Assembly (NCBI GenBank): GCA_022539475.1
Contig: VCMS01000542.1
Span: forward strand, 1-36,342
Direction: 5' to 3'
DNA length: 36,342 bases
Source of the DNA: Gracilaria domingensis
Taxonomy: Eukaryota > Rhodophyta > Florideophyceae > Gracilariales > Gracilariaceae
The translations under genes were made by a program, and so were the position numbers. Of the stretch, positions 7,959 to 16,725 are shown one piece after another (within the stretch, counting starts at the first letter, position 1; each line of letters begins with the position of its first letter). The notes under the pieces are model-generated. The model was not told where the DNA came from. It saw nothing but the letters and a program-made list of their open reading frames with translations, and searched no databases.

Positions 7959-9968
7959 ATGTCGTCCCGTCGCAGGAGTGGCGCGCCACGTGCCGCTTCT
8001 GTGCCCGGTTCGTCCGGCTTGCCGGCAAGTTTGCCTCCGTTGCCGAAGGACGCACTGGAGGTCCCAGGCAATGGCGACCCGAAACCGGCTTCCCGGGGCC
8101 GCCGTTCTGATAACGGGACCCCACCCACTCGTGGGCCAACTGAAACCGCACCTGCGGCTGATGCCGCCGCAGCGGTTGACGTTATGTCGTCGCGGTCCGA
8201 CGAGTATACCCTCCGTGAATTAGAGGCTCAGGTTCGCATCCTGCAGAACTCCCAAGTGGGCCTCATCCGGGACATTACGAAACTCCGGCAACGGCTCGAT
8301 GAAGCCGGTGTCCGGGATGTTTCGAGCGACGTCCGTGTTTTACGGTCTGATGTCAACCAGATTATGGAACACCGACAGGTGTCGGCTGGTCTGCACGAGC
8401 AGGCTGCCGCACGCCTGGACCGCCTGGCTACCCGTCTGGAGACGGTCGAGCAAATCATCGTATCTGATGCTGTTGCGCCGGGAGCCCCGGTTTCTGAGGG
8501 TTCTCAGCACTCGCGCCGTTCCCGGGATCGTCCGGCAAAGAAGAAGGTCAAGGTTGAGTCTGACTCGTCTTCTTCATCCTCTTCTGATGAGGAGGGCCCC
8601 AAAAAGGGATCGTCTACCGACTCTTCGGACAGCGCGGAAGAGCGCTCTCGCTATCGTGCATCCCGTTCGCGGGCTACTGAAGCCACTTCTGGCGTTGCAC
8701 GAGGCCGTACGAAAGGACGGAGACACCTCGGATTGAAGGAGTTGAAGCCGACAAACTTACTGTATCGGAAGCTACTATCTTACCGATATTATCGGCTTGA
8801 TGACACGACGCCACAGAGGACCCCACGTGGGACTGGCAAAGTGCGAAATCATCTCCGACAAATGGAGCTCACGTTAAAGCCCCACAAGTTCTCTGGGGAA
8901 GATCCAATTCTTGTCTTGGATTTTCTTAGCCGCTTCGTAGCGGAAGCCGATGTACTTCGGATGAGTGAGGCACAGGCCTACATCGCGCTGCCGTACTTTT
9001 TGACGGGTGTAGCCGAAGATCAATTCAATTCGGTTCGTGGGTCGTCTCGCGCCTCCGAAGGAGGAGTTACGTGCTGGCCGCAAGCGGTACAATATCTCCT
9101 GCGCTCTTACGCGACAGGCAATGCGATACAAGGTGCCATACTCGCGCTACGAGACACGAAGCAAGGAGCCGAAGAGTCGGAAACCGTTTATTCGACCCGC
9201 CTCAATAAGGCTTTCCACAGATGTGGCAACGTGTTCTCCGCAGCCGAGCGGTGTACGATGTTTGTTGATGGACTGGACCGATCAATTCGGACGTTGGTAG
9301 CCCATTATCGGGAGAACAAACGCCGGATTACCTATCTGGAACTCGTTCAATTTGCCCAAGCGGAGGGAGATGCAGCTCGAGCACGCACTGGTATCAAGGC
9401 GCGCACGCGCCGACTCCTTCATGTAGAAGGCCGAGACTCCTCACTGCCTCACTCGCGAGGTTCTGTTCAAGGGGGTTATGATAACCTGCACCTGTTACAG
9501 GACGATGGTTCAATGCCGAGTTCGGAATTGCCGTCGACGACGGAGCAGTCTACAGTGGACGGAGACCCCGCTCTGTACGCCGGACGTCAAGTCCCGGCAT
9601 TGCCCGTGCCGCACTCTGGCGGATATCGAAGCCAACGCCCTGGATGGAGGGACCCGTATCCTCCTCGACAGGAGCGCCGGCCGCCCAACGCGGATCTTCT
9701 TCGTCACCTTATTTGTCATACCTGTTACAGGCCAGGGCACATCGCTCCGAATTGCTTAATGCCCATACGGGATATGGCGAAGATAGTGCCTCAGTATGAG
9801 TCGTTGACGCCCGCCGAGCGGGAACGTGTTCCCGACAAATCGTACCTTCGTGCGAAGGCGGAAACTCAGCCTGGAAACCAGGAAACGGTGCCATCGAATG
9901 GTGGAACTGTAGCCGCCCCTGCGGAATCGCAACCTCCGCAGATTGGCGGCGACGCTCAGAAAAACTGA
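7959..9968 (+). CDS. gag: Gag polyprotein
   Basis: 669 codons, ATG at 7959, TGA at 9966. It forms the virus-like particle and packages element RNA. The basic, Pro/Ala-rich N-terminus is followed by a predicted coiled coil (about residues 88-165), a Ser/Asp/Glu-rich acidic stretch (about 200-225, SDSSSSSSSDEEG), then the capsid-like domain (about 305-470, with FSGEDPILVLDFLSRF and a Ty3-type helical composition). A single CCHC zinc knuckle, CHTCYRPGHIAPNC, lies near residue 587 and should bind RNA. The ATG at 7959 is the first long-frame ATG after the leader. A shorter in-frame start cannot be excluded. The stop is placed within the likely frameshift site leading to pol. The CCHC spacing C-x2-C-x4-H-x4-C is canonical. 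Confidence 0.9.
   Translation: MSSRRRSGAPRAASVPGSSGLPASLPPLPKDALEVPGNGDPKPASRGRRSDNGTPPTRGPTETAPAADAAAAVDVMSSRSDEYTLRELEAQVRILQNSQVGLIRDITKLRQRLDEAGVRDVSSDVRVLRSDVNQIMEHRQVSAGLHEQAAARLDRLATRLETVEQIIVSDAVAPGAPVSEGSQHSRRSRDRPAKKKVKVESDSSSSSSSDEEGPKKGSSTDSSDSAEERSRYRASRSRATEATSGVARGRTKGRRHLGLKELKPTNLLYRKLLSYRYYRLDDTTPQRTPRGTGKVRNHLRQMELTLKPHKFSGEDPILVLDFLSRFVAEADVLRMSEAQAYIALPYFLTGVAEDQFNSVRGSSRASEGGVTCWPQAVQYLLRSYATGNAIQGAILALRDTKQGAEESETVYSTRLNKAFHRCGNVFSAAERCTMFVDGLDRSIRTLVAHYRENKRRITYLELVQFAQAEGDAARARTGIKARTRRLLHVEGRDSSLPHSRGSVQGGYDNLHLLQDDGSMPSSELPSTTEQSTVDGDPALYAGRQVPALPVPHSGGYRSQRPGWRDPYPPRQERRPPNADLLRHLICHTCYRPGHIAPNCLMPIRDMAKIVPQYESLTPAERERVPDKSYLRAKAETQPGNQETVPSNGGTVAAPAESQPPQIGGDAQKN
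9957..9968 (+). promoter_or_regulatory. Candidate -1 frameshift site at the gag end
   Basis: In gag frame the sequence reads CAG AAA AAC TGA. Pol lies in the -1 frame, which is open from 9800 onward. The A-site codon AAC preceded by AAA resembles the second half of the AAAAAAC slippery heptamer, although the first base is G. Element C ends gag with CAG AAA AAA TGA, so the A-run plus stop is conserved. Downstream, GCCTCC at 9977-9982 can pair with the GGAG..AGGC around 9989-9996 as a small stem. Confidence 0.5.
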
Positions 9969-12900
9969 GCAAGGGAGCCTCCAGCAATGGAGAGGCGCCC
10001 CCAGCGACGGGGTTTAGTGCGCCTGAGGCTGAGAAGCCTCGCTCCCCGGTCACAATCCTTTCGAGGAAACTGGCCACTACAGACGTGGACTCTGAGCACC
10101 TTGGTGTCTTGCGTCGCCCGTGGATACGGTCTAAGAACAGCCGGTTCCCGGATAGAGTCCTGGTCATGGCGAAACGTAACTACAAAGTTTACGCCGACCT
10201 GGGTGTTTCCGACCAGTACATGGTTCGGCAGTTGTCCGTGCTCGATACAGGAGCTGGGCCAAATTTCTTGGTTGAATCAATGATTCCGCCGCACTTGCGG
10301 TCTCGCGTTCGTGCGGCGCCGCAGATTGACATAGCGGATGCGAACAATCGGCCACTTTCGACTGTGGGAGTAATAGACCTGCTCGTCAGGCTTGGCCGCT
10401 ACGTGGCGAAGCTCGACTTCTTGGTTTGCAAGCAACTCGCTGCGCCGGTTATCCTCGGCTGCGACTTCTGTGACCGCTTCGTCGATGCAATTCGACCGCG
10501 GAAGCGAACCATCGAAATGGAAGATGGGACTACTGTACCGATCGTTCGGCGTCCCCTGCGCCGGGCTCTGAAGAAGCAAGTCCCTTTGCCTGCGGCACAG
10601 AAGCCTACAGCCGATGAACGGAAGTCTACAAAGCTCCGAGTAGCTCGACCCATTTCCATCCCGCCTGAATCACAGGTCTGGGTTACTGTGACCTCCCCAC
10701 AATGTGGCTTACAAACGGTACAACCGTTGCCTGCGTTACAGGAGAAGCATCAGCTTGCCCTCGCTAATGGGATTGTTTTCGTCGAACCCGAGAAGCCTTT
10801 TCAGGTGCTGGTTGCGAACTTCAGCCGTTTTTCTCAACGGTTGGTTAGGAGCCAAGTTATTGGTTCGTTGCTTCCGCACCCTGCGGCTATAGTGCCTACT
10901 CAGGTTTCTATTGCCGAGGTTCTCGGAATCCTCGAAGCTGAGGAGGGGGAAGCGGAACGGAACAATTCCGAAACGACTGGACCGAACAGTTCGTCGGAAG
11001 ATGCTACGCCGACTTCGTCGGATGCAAATAACCGCAGCCTGTCGAAGGAGGCAATGCCGACCTCGTCGGACAGTAATGATACGGACCTGAGTGCTGCTGA
11101 CACGAAGGATAAGGCAGTACAGGAACTGGAGTCTCTGGATCTTGAACATGTCCCAGAGACTCACCGCGATAAATTGCGGCACATGCTTGAGGAGTTCACG
11201 CCCATGTGGGATGGCACACTGGGTAAGATTGGTATTACCGAACATCGGATTGATTTGCTACCGAATACTCGGCCCATTTCACAGCACCCTTACAGGGCAG
11301 GACCGACAGCTCGGCAGGAGGAGAAAGCTCAAGTTGAGAAGATGCTCCGCGCTGGAGTTATCGAGCCGGCTCAGTCACCTTGGGCATCGCCGGTGGTGCT
11401 CGCGCCCAAAGCTGATGGGTCTTGGCGATTTTGCATCGATTACCGCAAGCTAAACGCGGCTACGGTCAAGGATGTGTATCCTATCCCACGAATGGATGAA
11501 TGCATCGATTCATTGGGCGACGCGAAAGTGTTCACAACCCTAGACGCGAATTGGGGCTATTGGCAAGTTCCCGTGAGGGCTGAGGATCGTGACAAGACAG
11601 CCTTCGTTTGTCATGAAGGATTGTACCGATTCAATCGGATGCCCTTTGGGTTAACGAACGCGCCAGCCACTTTTCAACGAGCTGTGGATATTTTGCTAGC
11701 CCGCTTTAAGTGGAAGACTTGCCTGGTATACCTGGATGACATCATTGTCTACTCCAGCAACCTGGATGAGCACTTGACCCACGTACGGGATGTGATGCGA
11801 GTCCTACGCGATGCAGGCATTACGCTCAAGCTCAAGAAGTGTGAGTTCTTTACCGAAACCGTCAGGTATCTCGGCCATGTTATCCGTCCGGGACGGCTTT
11901 CGATTGACGAAGTACGCGTGAAATCCCTCAAAGAGGCTAAGCATCCGAGGACGCAGACGGAACTCCGATCTTTTCTCGGCTTGTGCAATGTGTATCGCCG
12001 CTTCATTCCGAACTTTGCGGATATCGCTGCACCTCTGAACGAGCTTCTTCGCAAAGGCCAGCCAGTCGATCTGGAAGAATTCGACAACCGCAAGGTCGCG
12101 GCTTTCTCGTCGCTCGTGGACGCGGTGACATCGCCACCTGTTTTATCCCTGCCTAGGGCTGGTTTGCCATATGCAGTAGATACGGATGCGAGCGACTACC
12201 AAGTCGGCTGTGCCCTATTCCAGACCACCAATGATGGCGAGCGATTGCCAATTGGGTATTGGTCAAGGAGCCTCAACGTTCACGAGAGGAATTACTCGGT
12301 ATCCGAGAAGGAGTGCTTGGCAGTTGTCTGGGCGTTACAGACACTGCGGCCCTATCTTATGGGGACCCGCTTCATTGTCCATACCGATCATTCGGCATTA
12401 CGCTGGCTACTCTCTATAGCAGAGCCATCTGGCCGCTTGATGCGGTGGAGACTTCGCTTGTCGGAATTCGACTTCGAAATCCGTTACAAGAAAGGACTCC
12501 TGAACACTCAGGCTGATGCACTGTCCCGCTTGGAAACAGCGGCTGAAGCTGCGCCAGTCGATGATCTGGAGATACCGTGCTTCCTCGTGGAAGACGGCTC
12601 GAGCGATGCCGATGAAGAATCGGAAGGATGGGACATCTACGATGCTGTTTTAGCCGTGTCTGACACGAAACCCGAACCGGGCTCTTTCGTACCGATCAAG
12701 CCGGAGGAACTCATCCGGGAGCAGCACACCGACCGTTTTTGTACGGAGATTCGTAGTCGCCTAAACGGTGGAGCACAGTTGCCTTTCGTCGAGAACGACC
12801 AAGGATTTCTAATCCGAACCGTCGGAAACAGGCCACAGATTGTGGTTCCGCACTCACTTCAGTCACGAGTACTGCATTTGTCGCACTACGCGAAGTTGTC

Positions 12901-14164
12901 AGCCCACCCTGGTGGCAGGAAGTTGTACTACACCTTACGGAAGGACTTTTACTGGCCAGCAATGGCTTTCGACGCGTATGCCACTGTTCGTGGATGTTCT
13001 GACTGCGCGAAGAACCGCGTCAAACTGCGGAAGTACTCCAAGAAGTTGGTACTCTTCCCTGCCAGGGCTCCACTTGAATTCGTGGCAATTGACTTGCTCG
13101 GCGAGTTTATCCGCACTCGCCGGGGAAACCGGTTTCTACTTGTGATCACCGACCGTTTTTCTAAACTGGTACGGACTGTGCCTTTGACGAAGGTTACCGC
13201 CAGTGCGGTCGCCCAAGCTTTCGTTACACACTGGGTTTTTGTCTACGGACCGCCGATTGACCTGTTATCGGACAATGGACCGCAGTTTACGGCTAAGTTC
13301 TTTCAGGACGTTTGCCGCATCTTGCGGATCCAAAACTGGTTTACGACAACATACCACCCCCAGAGTAATGGGCAGGTTGAACGTTTTAACCGCACAATGC
13401 TCAATGCATTACGGACATTCGTTGCCGAACATCCGTCGGAGTGGGATCAATACACCGATGCGGTGACATATGCCTACAATACGCAGGTTCATCGCACTAC
13501 TCAGATCTCGCCGTTCGAGCTTGTGCTATCACGCGTTCCACCTTCGGTGGCTATCGAGCCACAGCCAACTTTGGATAAGTTCCCCTCGCCTCGTCTACAC
13601 AGGGACGCCTGGAAGGCCTGGCTTAAGAACATCATTCCTACAGTTAGGCAAAACATCGATAAGGCACAAGCCGCGTACAAGCGGAATTTCGACGCACGAA
13701 TGCGCAGGGATGCCCCTCAGATCAGGGAAGGTAACTACGCCTTCCTACGGAAGGAATACTATAACCCGGAAAAGGAGAAGAGGCATAAGCTCTCTCCTAT
13801 CGCGGACGGCCCCTACAGGGTTATTTCTATCACCGATACAACGGTTGTCCTCGATATTGAGGGTGAACACGAGCGTTTTTCGCGCGATCGCGTAACGCCT
13901 GCGCCACAGCCTGTTCGTCAGGAAAAGCAACCGGAAACGCCGGACAGCGCTACGCCTACTGTGGACCAAGCCGCGACAGCGGGAGAGCGCGCTTCGTTGT
14001 CAGTCCTGCCGCATCCTAGCCGCGGACTTGCTGATTTGCCGGCAAAGCCGGAAGCTAACCCGCCAGTCTCGAACGCCGCACATGTCCACACGCGGATACT
14101 GGCCCCTCAGGGGATACTCAACACCACCCCCGACGCTCCAACTGAGGAGGGGAGGAGGAGGTAA
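9962..14164 (+). CDS. pol: Pol polyprotein: protease, RT, RNase H, integrase
   Basis: The open frame is -1 to gag. I start it at 9962 because similarity to the pol of element C (SPVTILSR/ATTD segment) begins upstream of the first ATG at 10085. Counting from that ATG: aspartic protease LDTGAGPN at 53-60; variable Ser/Thr/Asp spacer about 280-350; reverse transcriptase about 390-640 with catalytic YLDDIIVYS at about 549; RNase H starting DTDASDYQVG at about 699; HHCC zinc region with CSDC at about 970; integrase DDE core with AIDLLGEF near 1001, SDNGPQF near 1062 and VERFNR near 1097; GPY/F segment KLSPIADGPYRVI near 1235. It copies element RNA into DNA and integrates it. It stops at TAA 14162-14164 after a Pro/Thr/Glu-rich tail. 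All catalytic residues are present and no frameshift is visible. Confidence 0.93.
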   Translation, partial: KLSKGASSNGEAPPATGFSAPEAEKPRSPVTILSRKLATTDVDSEHLGVLRRPWIRSKNSRFPDRVLVMAKRNYKVYADLGVSDQYMVRQLSVLDTGAGPNFLVESMIPPHLRSRVRAAPQIDIADANNRPLSTVGVIDLLVRLGRYVAKLDFLVCKQLAAPVILGCDFCDRFVDAIRPRKRTIEMEDGTTVPIVRRPLRRALKKQVPLPAAQKPTADERKSTKLRVARPISIPPESQVWVTVTSPQCGLQTVQPLPALQEKHQLALANGIVFVEPEKPFQVLVANFSRFSQRLVRSQVIGSLLPHPAAIVPTQVSIAEVLGILEAEEGEAERNNSETTGPNSSSEDATPTSSDANNRSLSKEAMPTSSDSNDTDLSAADTKDKAVQELESLDLEHVPETHRDKLRHMLEEFTPMWDGTLGKIGITEHRIDLLPNTRPISQHPYRAGPTARQEEKAQVEKMLRAGVIEPAQSPWASPVVLAPKADGSWRFCIDYRKLNAATVKDVYPIPRMDECIDSLGDAKVFTTLDANWGYWQVPVRAEDRDKTAFVCHEGLYRFNRMPFGLTNAPATFQRAVDILLARFKWKTCLVYLDDIIVYSSNLDEHLTHVRDVMRVLRDAGITLKLKKCEFFTETVRYLGHVIRPGRLSIDEVRVKSLKEAKHPRTQTELRSFLGLCNVYRRFIPNFADIAAPLNELLRKGQPVDLEEFDNRKVAAFSSLVDAVTSPPVLSLPRAGLPYAVDTDASDYQVGCALFQTTNDGERLPIGYWSRSLNVHERNYSVSEKECLAVVWALQTLRPYLMGTRFIVHTDHSALRWLLSIAEPSGRLMRWRLRLSEFDFEIRYKKGLLNTQADALSRLETAAEAAPVDDLEIPCFLVEDGSSDADEESEGWDIYDAVLAVSDTKPEPGSFVPIKPEELIREQHTDRFCTEIRSRLNGGAQLPFVENDQGFLIRTVGNRPQIVVPHSLQSRVLHLSHYAKLSAHPGGRKLYYTLRKDFYWPAMAFDAYATVRGCSDCAKNRVKLRKYSKKLVLFPARAPLEFVAIDLLGEFIRTRRGNRFLLVITDRFSKLVRTVPLTKVTASAVAQAFVTHWVFVYGPPIDLLSDNGPQFTAKFFQDVCRILRIQNWFTTTYHPQSNGQVERFNRTMLNALRTFVAEHPSEWDQYTDAVTYAYNTQVHRTTQISPFELVLSRVPPSVAIEPQPTLDKFPSPRLHRDAWKAWLKNIIPTVRQNIDKAQAAYKRNFDARMRRDAPQIREGNYAFLRKEYYNPEKEKRHKLSPIADGPYRVISITDTTVVLDIEGEHERFSRDRVTPAPQPVRQEKQPETPDSATPTVDQAATAGERASLSVLPHPSRGLADLPAKPEANPPVSNAAHVHTRILAPQGILNTTPDAPTEEGRRR
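10938..10952 (+). other. Internal polypurine tract in the protease-RT spacer (A)
   Basis: CTGAGGAGGGGGAAG closely matches terminal tracts of this family (CTGAGGAGGGGGAGA in L). It encodes part of AEEGEA in the fast-evolving spacer. Element C has its own PPT spelling at the homologous codons (32428-32441). Confidence 0.55.
14142..14161 (+). other. Internal polypurine tract at the pol 3' end (A)
   Basis: CTGAGGAGGGGAGGAGGAGG encodes the last residues before the pol stop. It is homologous in position to 1688-1704 in L and 29296-29309 in C. Confidence 0.55.
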
Positions 14165-14729
14165 GTCGCTCGATCTCGTTGTCGCCGTCGTCGACGGAAG
14201 TGCCTTTGCAGGCCTCCGGGCCGCACGCAGTCGTGGTGAAAGCACGCGGACGCGCGACGTACAGCCGAAGATTCGGAAAGAAGCGAGAAACGCGCAGTTA
14301 TCGCGGAAGCCTAAAGAGGAACGCACCACTTCGGTGGAGCACGAAGCCGGAGAACCGGAAGAACACCAGGATGTAGCTGCTGCAGAAGTCGCCGCTTCGC
14401 CCGCGGATAGCACTGTACGGCCGTCACAGACGGAAGGACAAGAGCCTGCCCCAGCTGTGCAGCGTGAGACCGGTACGCCGGAAAAGAGGGTGGTAACCAC
14501 CGCAGCAGCCACGTCGAATGCGGAAAGTACATGCCCGCCGCAGTCGGAGCCCGGCAGCGGCAGCGCACTCGCGTCAAAAGAAGCCGGAAGACCGGAAAAG
14601 AAGCCTGTCCAGAAAGACCGTGTTGTTACGGCAGACCCGATTTCGGGAGATTTTATTGAAGCATCGAGTAATGAAGCCGTTGAAAACACGGAGGCAACCG
14701 CCGCAAAGCAGGCCGACATGCCACAGTAG
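14165..14729 (+). pseudogene. Pol-chromodomain linker, first part (A)
   Basis: After the pol stop the linker continues in a different frame (open 14028-14729, ending TAG): Ala/Glu/Thr/Lys-rich, repetitive use of EAG, PEK and similar, no domain. It matches the linker of L and B in style and at anchors such as VTADPISGDF, but elsewhere it is strongly diverged. Two frame changes (near 14164 and 14729) separate pol from the chromodomain. Whether these are decay or bypassed in expression cannot be told. Confidence 0.5.
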
Positions 14730-15486
14730 GTGGGCAGCAGCCCAACGCTGCACACGCGCGCACGCTGCGCAAGTGTCTGGCTTCGCCGGCGATCCGCCTC
14801 CAGTGGAGGGTGACAACACACGAGCCGGGCACGTGCCCGCTGTAAGGATTGCGGCCGCCGGAAACGGAAATTCCGAATTTGAATCGGCAACGCACAGCCG
14901 TGCAACGGCGCAGGCCCCACCGCCAGCAATGCTTGGCAAGGCGTCGCCTCGGCACGTGCCACGGCACCACTCGCTGGCACACCGCATTGCGGACCGTTCA
15001 CCCTCACTTCGGGAGATCTTGCCGGAACGCCGGAAGCTCGCTATTCGAGAACACCGAAGCTCGGTAACAGCCCGACAATACGGGAAGGAAAGCCAGAACT
15101 CTGGAAGCCGGAATGACATGGAAACACCATGGTCAAAATGGCTCTCGCCTGGCGTACAGGGTGTCTTGCCGTCAGGACGGAAGCCGAAAGTAACCAATGA
15201 AGCCCACGACGGGAGAAGTAACAACGACACCTCGAGAGAGGATACATCGACAAAGCCGCATCTTGCGCGGAAGGTCCTCGATGAGGAGTATGTCATTGAC
15301 CGTCTGATAAGTCACGGCTACGCCCCTGACGGGGAACTACTGTATCGAGTCCGTTGGTACGGCTACGCCTCTTCAGAGGATACGCACGAGCCCATTGAGC
15401 ACTTGCCTCGCTCGAAGGTCTTGCAGTACCACCGTCGCACACGGACACCGATACCGGCTACGCTGGACAAGGCCCAAGTGGGTTGA
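14518..15486 (+). CDS. Linker second part and chromodomain (A)
   Basis: A 322-codon open frame ending TGA at 15484-15486. The first ~75 residues overlap the previous linker frame and are probably not used. From about 14730 the protein matches the B linker (HVPRHHSLAHRIADRSP, LPERRKLAIREHRS). The last ~75 residues form a chromodomain, with EYVIDRLISHGYAPDGELLY, RVRWYGY and EPIEHLPRSK, ending KAQVG as in B, L and C. The aromatic residues Tyr, Trp and Tyr expected of a methyl-lysine pocket are present at EYV and WYGY. The start shown is simply the first ATG of the frame. The domain is more likely the C-terminus of the integrase polyprotein. Confidence 0.7.
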   Translation: MRKVHARRSRSPAAAAHSRQKKPEDRKRSLSRKTVLLRQTRFREILLKHRVMKPLKTRRQPPQSRPTCHSRWAAAQRCTRAHAAQVSGFAGDPPPVEGDNTRAGHVPAVRIAAAGNGNSEFESATHSRATAQAPPPAMLGKASPRHVPRHHSLAHRIADRSPSLREILPERRKLAIREHRSSVTARQYGKESQNSGSRNDMETPWSKWLSPGVQGVLPSGRKPKVTNEAHDGRSNNDTSREDTSTKPHLARKVLDEEYVIDRLISHGYAPDGELLYRVRWYGYASSEDTHEPIEHLPRSKVLQYHRRTRTPIPATLDKAQVG

Positions 15487-15845
15487 CCACCCACGTCTCT
15501 ATTGAGCACAGCCGTCCCAGACGGAATATTGCCGCCTCATGCGGACAGTATTGCATTACGCAAGAATATGCCGCGTCAAGCGGATGCAACTTGAAGTTAA
15601 CTCGAGATCACTTAGCCGCCTCAGGCGGACCAGGCCGCTCTAAGCGGACAGCTTTTCGCTGAACAAACATGCCGCGAAATGCGGAAGCCACTTACAGTGG
15701 AGAAGAAGATAAAGAAGAAAGAAGCCTAAGAAGAAGGAGAAGAAGCCAGGACACTGGAAGGAAGACTAAAGAAGTTTATCGCTACAGCCGCTTGTGCGGA
15801 AAAGTTACCCCTCTCTTGTGGGCCATTCGCAACAGCCTCAAACGA
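15479..15845 (+). repeat. Array of miniature hairpins after the chromodomain (A)
   Basis: Same layout as in L but with changed stems and loops: CCGTCCCAGACGG, CCGCCTCATGCGG, TTGCATTACGCAA, CCGCGTCAAGCGG, CCGCCTCAGGCGG, CCGCTCTAAGCGG, CAGCTTTTCGCTG, CCGCGAAATGCGG, CCACTTACAGTGG, CCGCTTGTGCGG and CCTCAAACGAGG. No ORF of note. Confidence 0.75.
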
Positions 15846-15856
15846 GGTATTGCCCA

Positions 15857-15871
15857 CTGAGAAGGGGGAGA
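15857..15871 (+). other. Internal polypurine tract before the accessory gene (A)
   Basis: CTGAGAAGGGGGAGA, one G longer than the copies in L and B. Confidence 0.55.
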
Positions 15872-15949
15872 GCAAGACGAAGAGTTGAGCCAAGCCAGCA
15901 CGGCTGGAGAAGTTTACCTCTAACTATGAGTCCCCCTCATCATCGGGGT

Positions 15950-16650
15950 CTATTCGCGGACTACCGTCAGCCCGTAGGGGATCGCGAGCCGGGAATTACG
16001 CGCCGGACGGCCCAGCACCTGGGGTGCCCCCACTACCGGAGCCCCGGAGAAGCGCTGTGCCGCTATTGCCTGCAACTCCGACTCGTCGGTCACCGTATCG
16101 GGAACGGCCACTCCCACGCCTCGAAGAAAGTCGCGAATGACCGGCCGCTCGCGGAGTGAGAGAAGAACTGCCGCCCACGGCGGATGCACATCCTGAGCCC
16201 ACGGGCCGGTCGGAGCGGGAGCCGCTACAGCGGGCGGGTCAACGATCACGACTTCGTCGTCATCTCCCGTAGCGTCGGCTCCGAGGCAACCCCCACTGGG
16301 CTCCCCTCATCCATGGGACTTCTCCCTCTGCAGGGTCATCACCGTCATCGTCGACGTATACGAACCCACGCGGGTGCCCTTCCGGGATATATCGCTCCTC
16401 TCGGCGGCGAACCAGCCGCCTCAGCGGGACCAATTACCTCCCAAATCCATGGGTCAAAGTATACGAAGTCGCCGGCGTTGACTTCCGTCCGGGTCGAGAA
16501 CGGTCGACTGCCGACGGACCCCGTCGAAACCATGACTAGCATTGCACCTCATTCCAGTCAATCTGTGTCAATTACGTCCACCAACGCGGTGGCTTCGCGC
16601 GCATTGCGGACCGAGCCGAGCACTTCCCCGGAGAGATCCAACCGCTCGGA
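15950..16650 (-). pseudogene. Antisense accessory gene, C-terminal part, cut by the gap (A)
   Basis: Read on the minus strand this is about 97% identical in DNA to the same part of the B gene (18228-18900). The C-terminal open frame 16249-15950 carries the conserved ending with VIRDFLRGVGVAVPDT. A second piece (16542-16345) has VNAGDFVYFDPW. Small indels, mostly in C or G runs, break the frame. They may be sequence errors close to the contig end. The N-terminal two thirds lie in or beyond the N gap. Confidence 0.65.
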
Positions 16651-16724
16651 NNNNNNNNNNNNNNNNNNNNNNNNNNNNNNNNNNNNNNNNNNNNNNNNNN
16701 NNNNNNNNNNNNNNNNNNNNNNNN
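16651..16724. other. Assembly gap (74 N)
   Basis: The left side ends inside the antisense gene. The right side restarts about 2.3 kb further upstream in the element map, in the linker. The gap therefore joins two overlapping pieces of similar copies and its size is not meaningful. Confidence 0.95.
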
Positions 16725-16725
16725 C

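Larger units (their letters stand above)
6937..16650 (+). mobile_element. Element A: Ty3/gypsy chromovirus, 3' end missing
   Basis: 5' LTR, candidate primer-binding site, gag, pol, linker, chromodomain, hairpin array, internal PPT and the downstream half of an antisense accessory gene, then the N gap. gag and pol are single long open frames with all expected catalytic motifs, so this is the best full-length coding copy of its family here. The 3' LTR is not present as such. The LTR at 20120-20973 follows sequence that re-starts upstream in the element after the gap, and the 6 bases before 6937 (TCGAAT) do not match those after 20973 (GTGTGC). It is therefore more safely assigned to a different copy, B. 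Confidence 0.88.
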
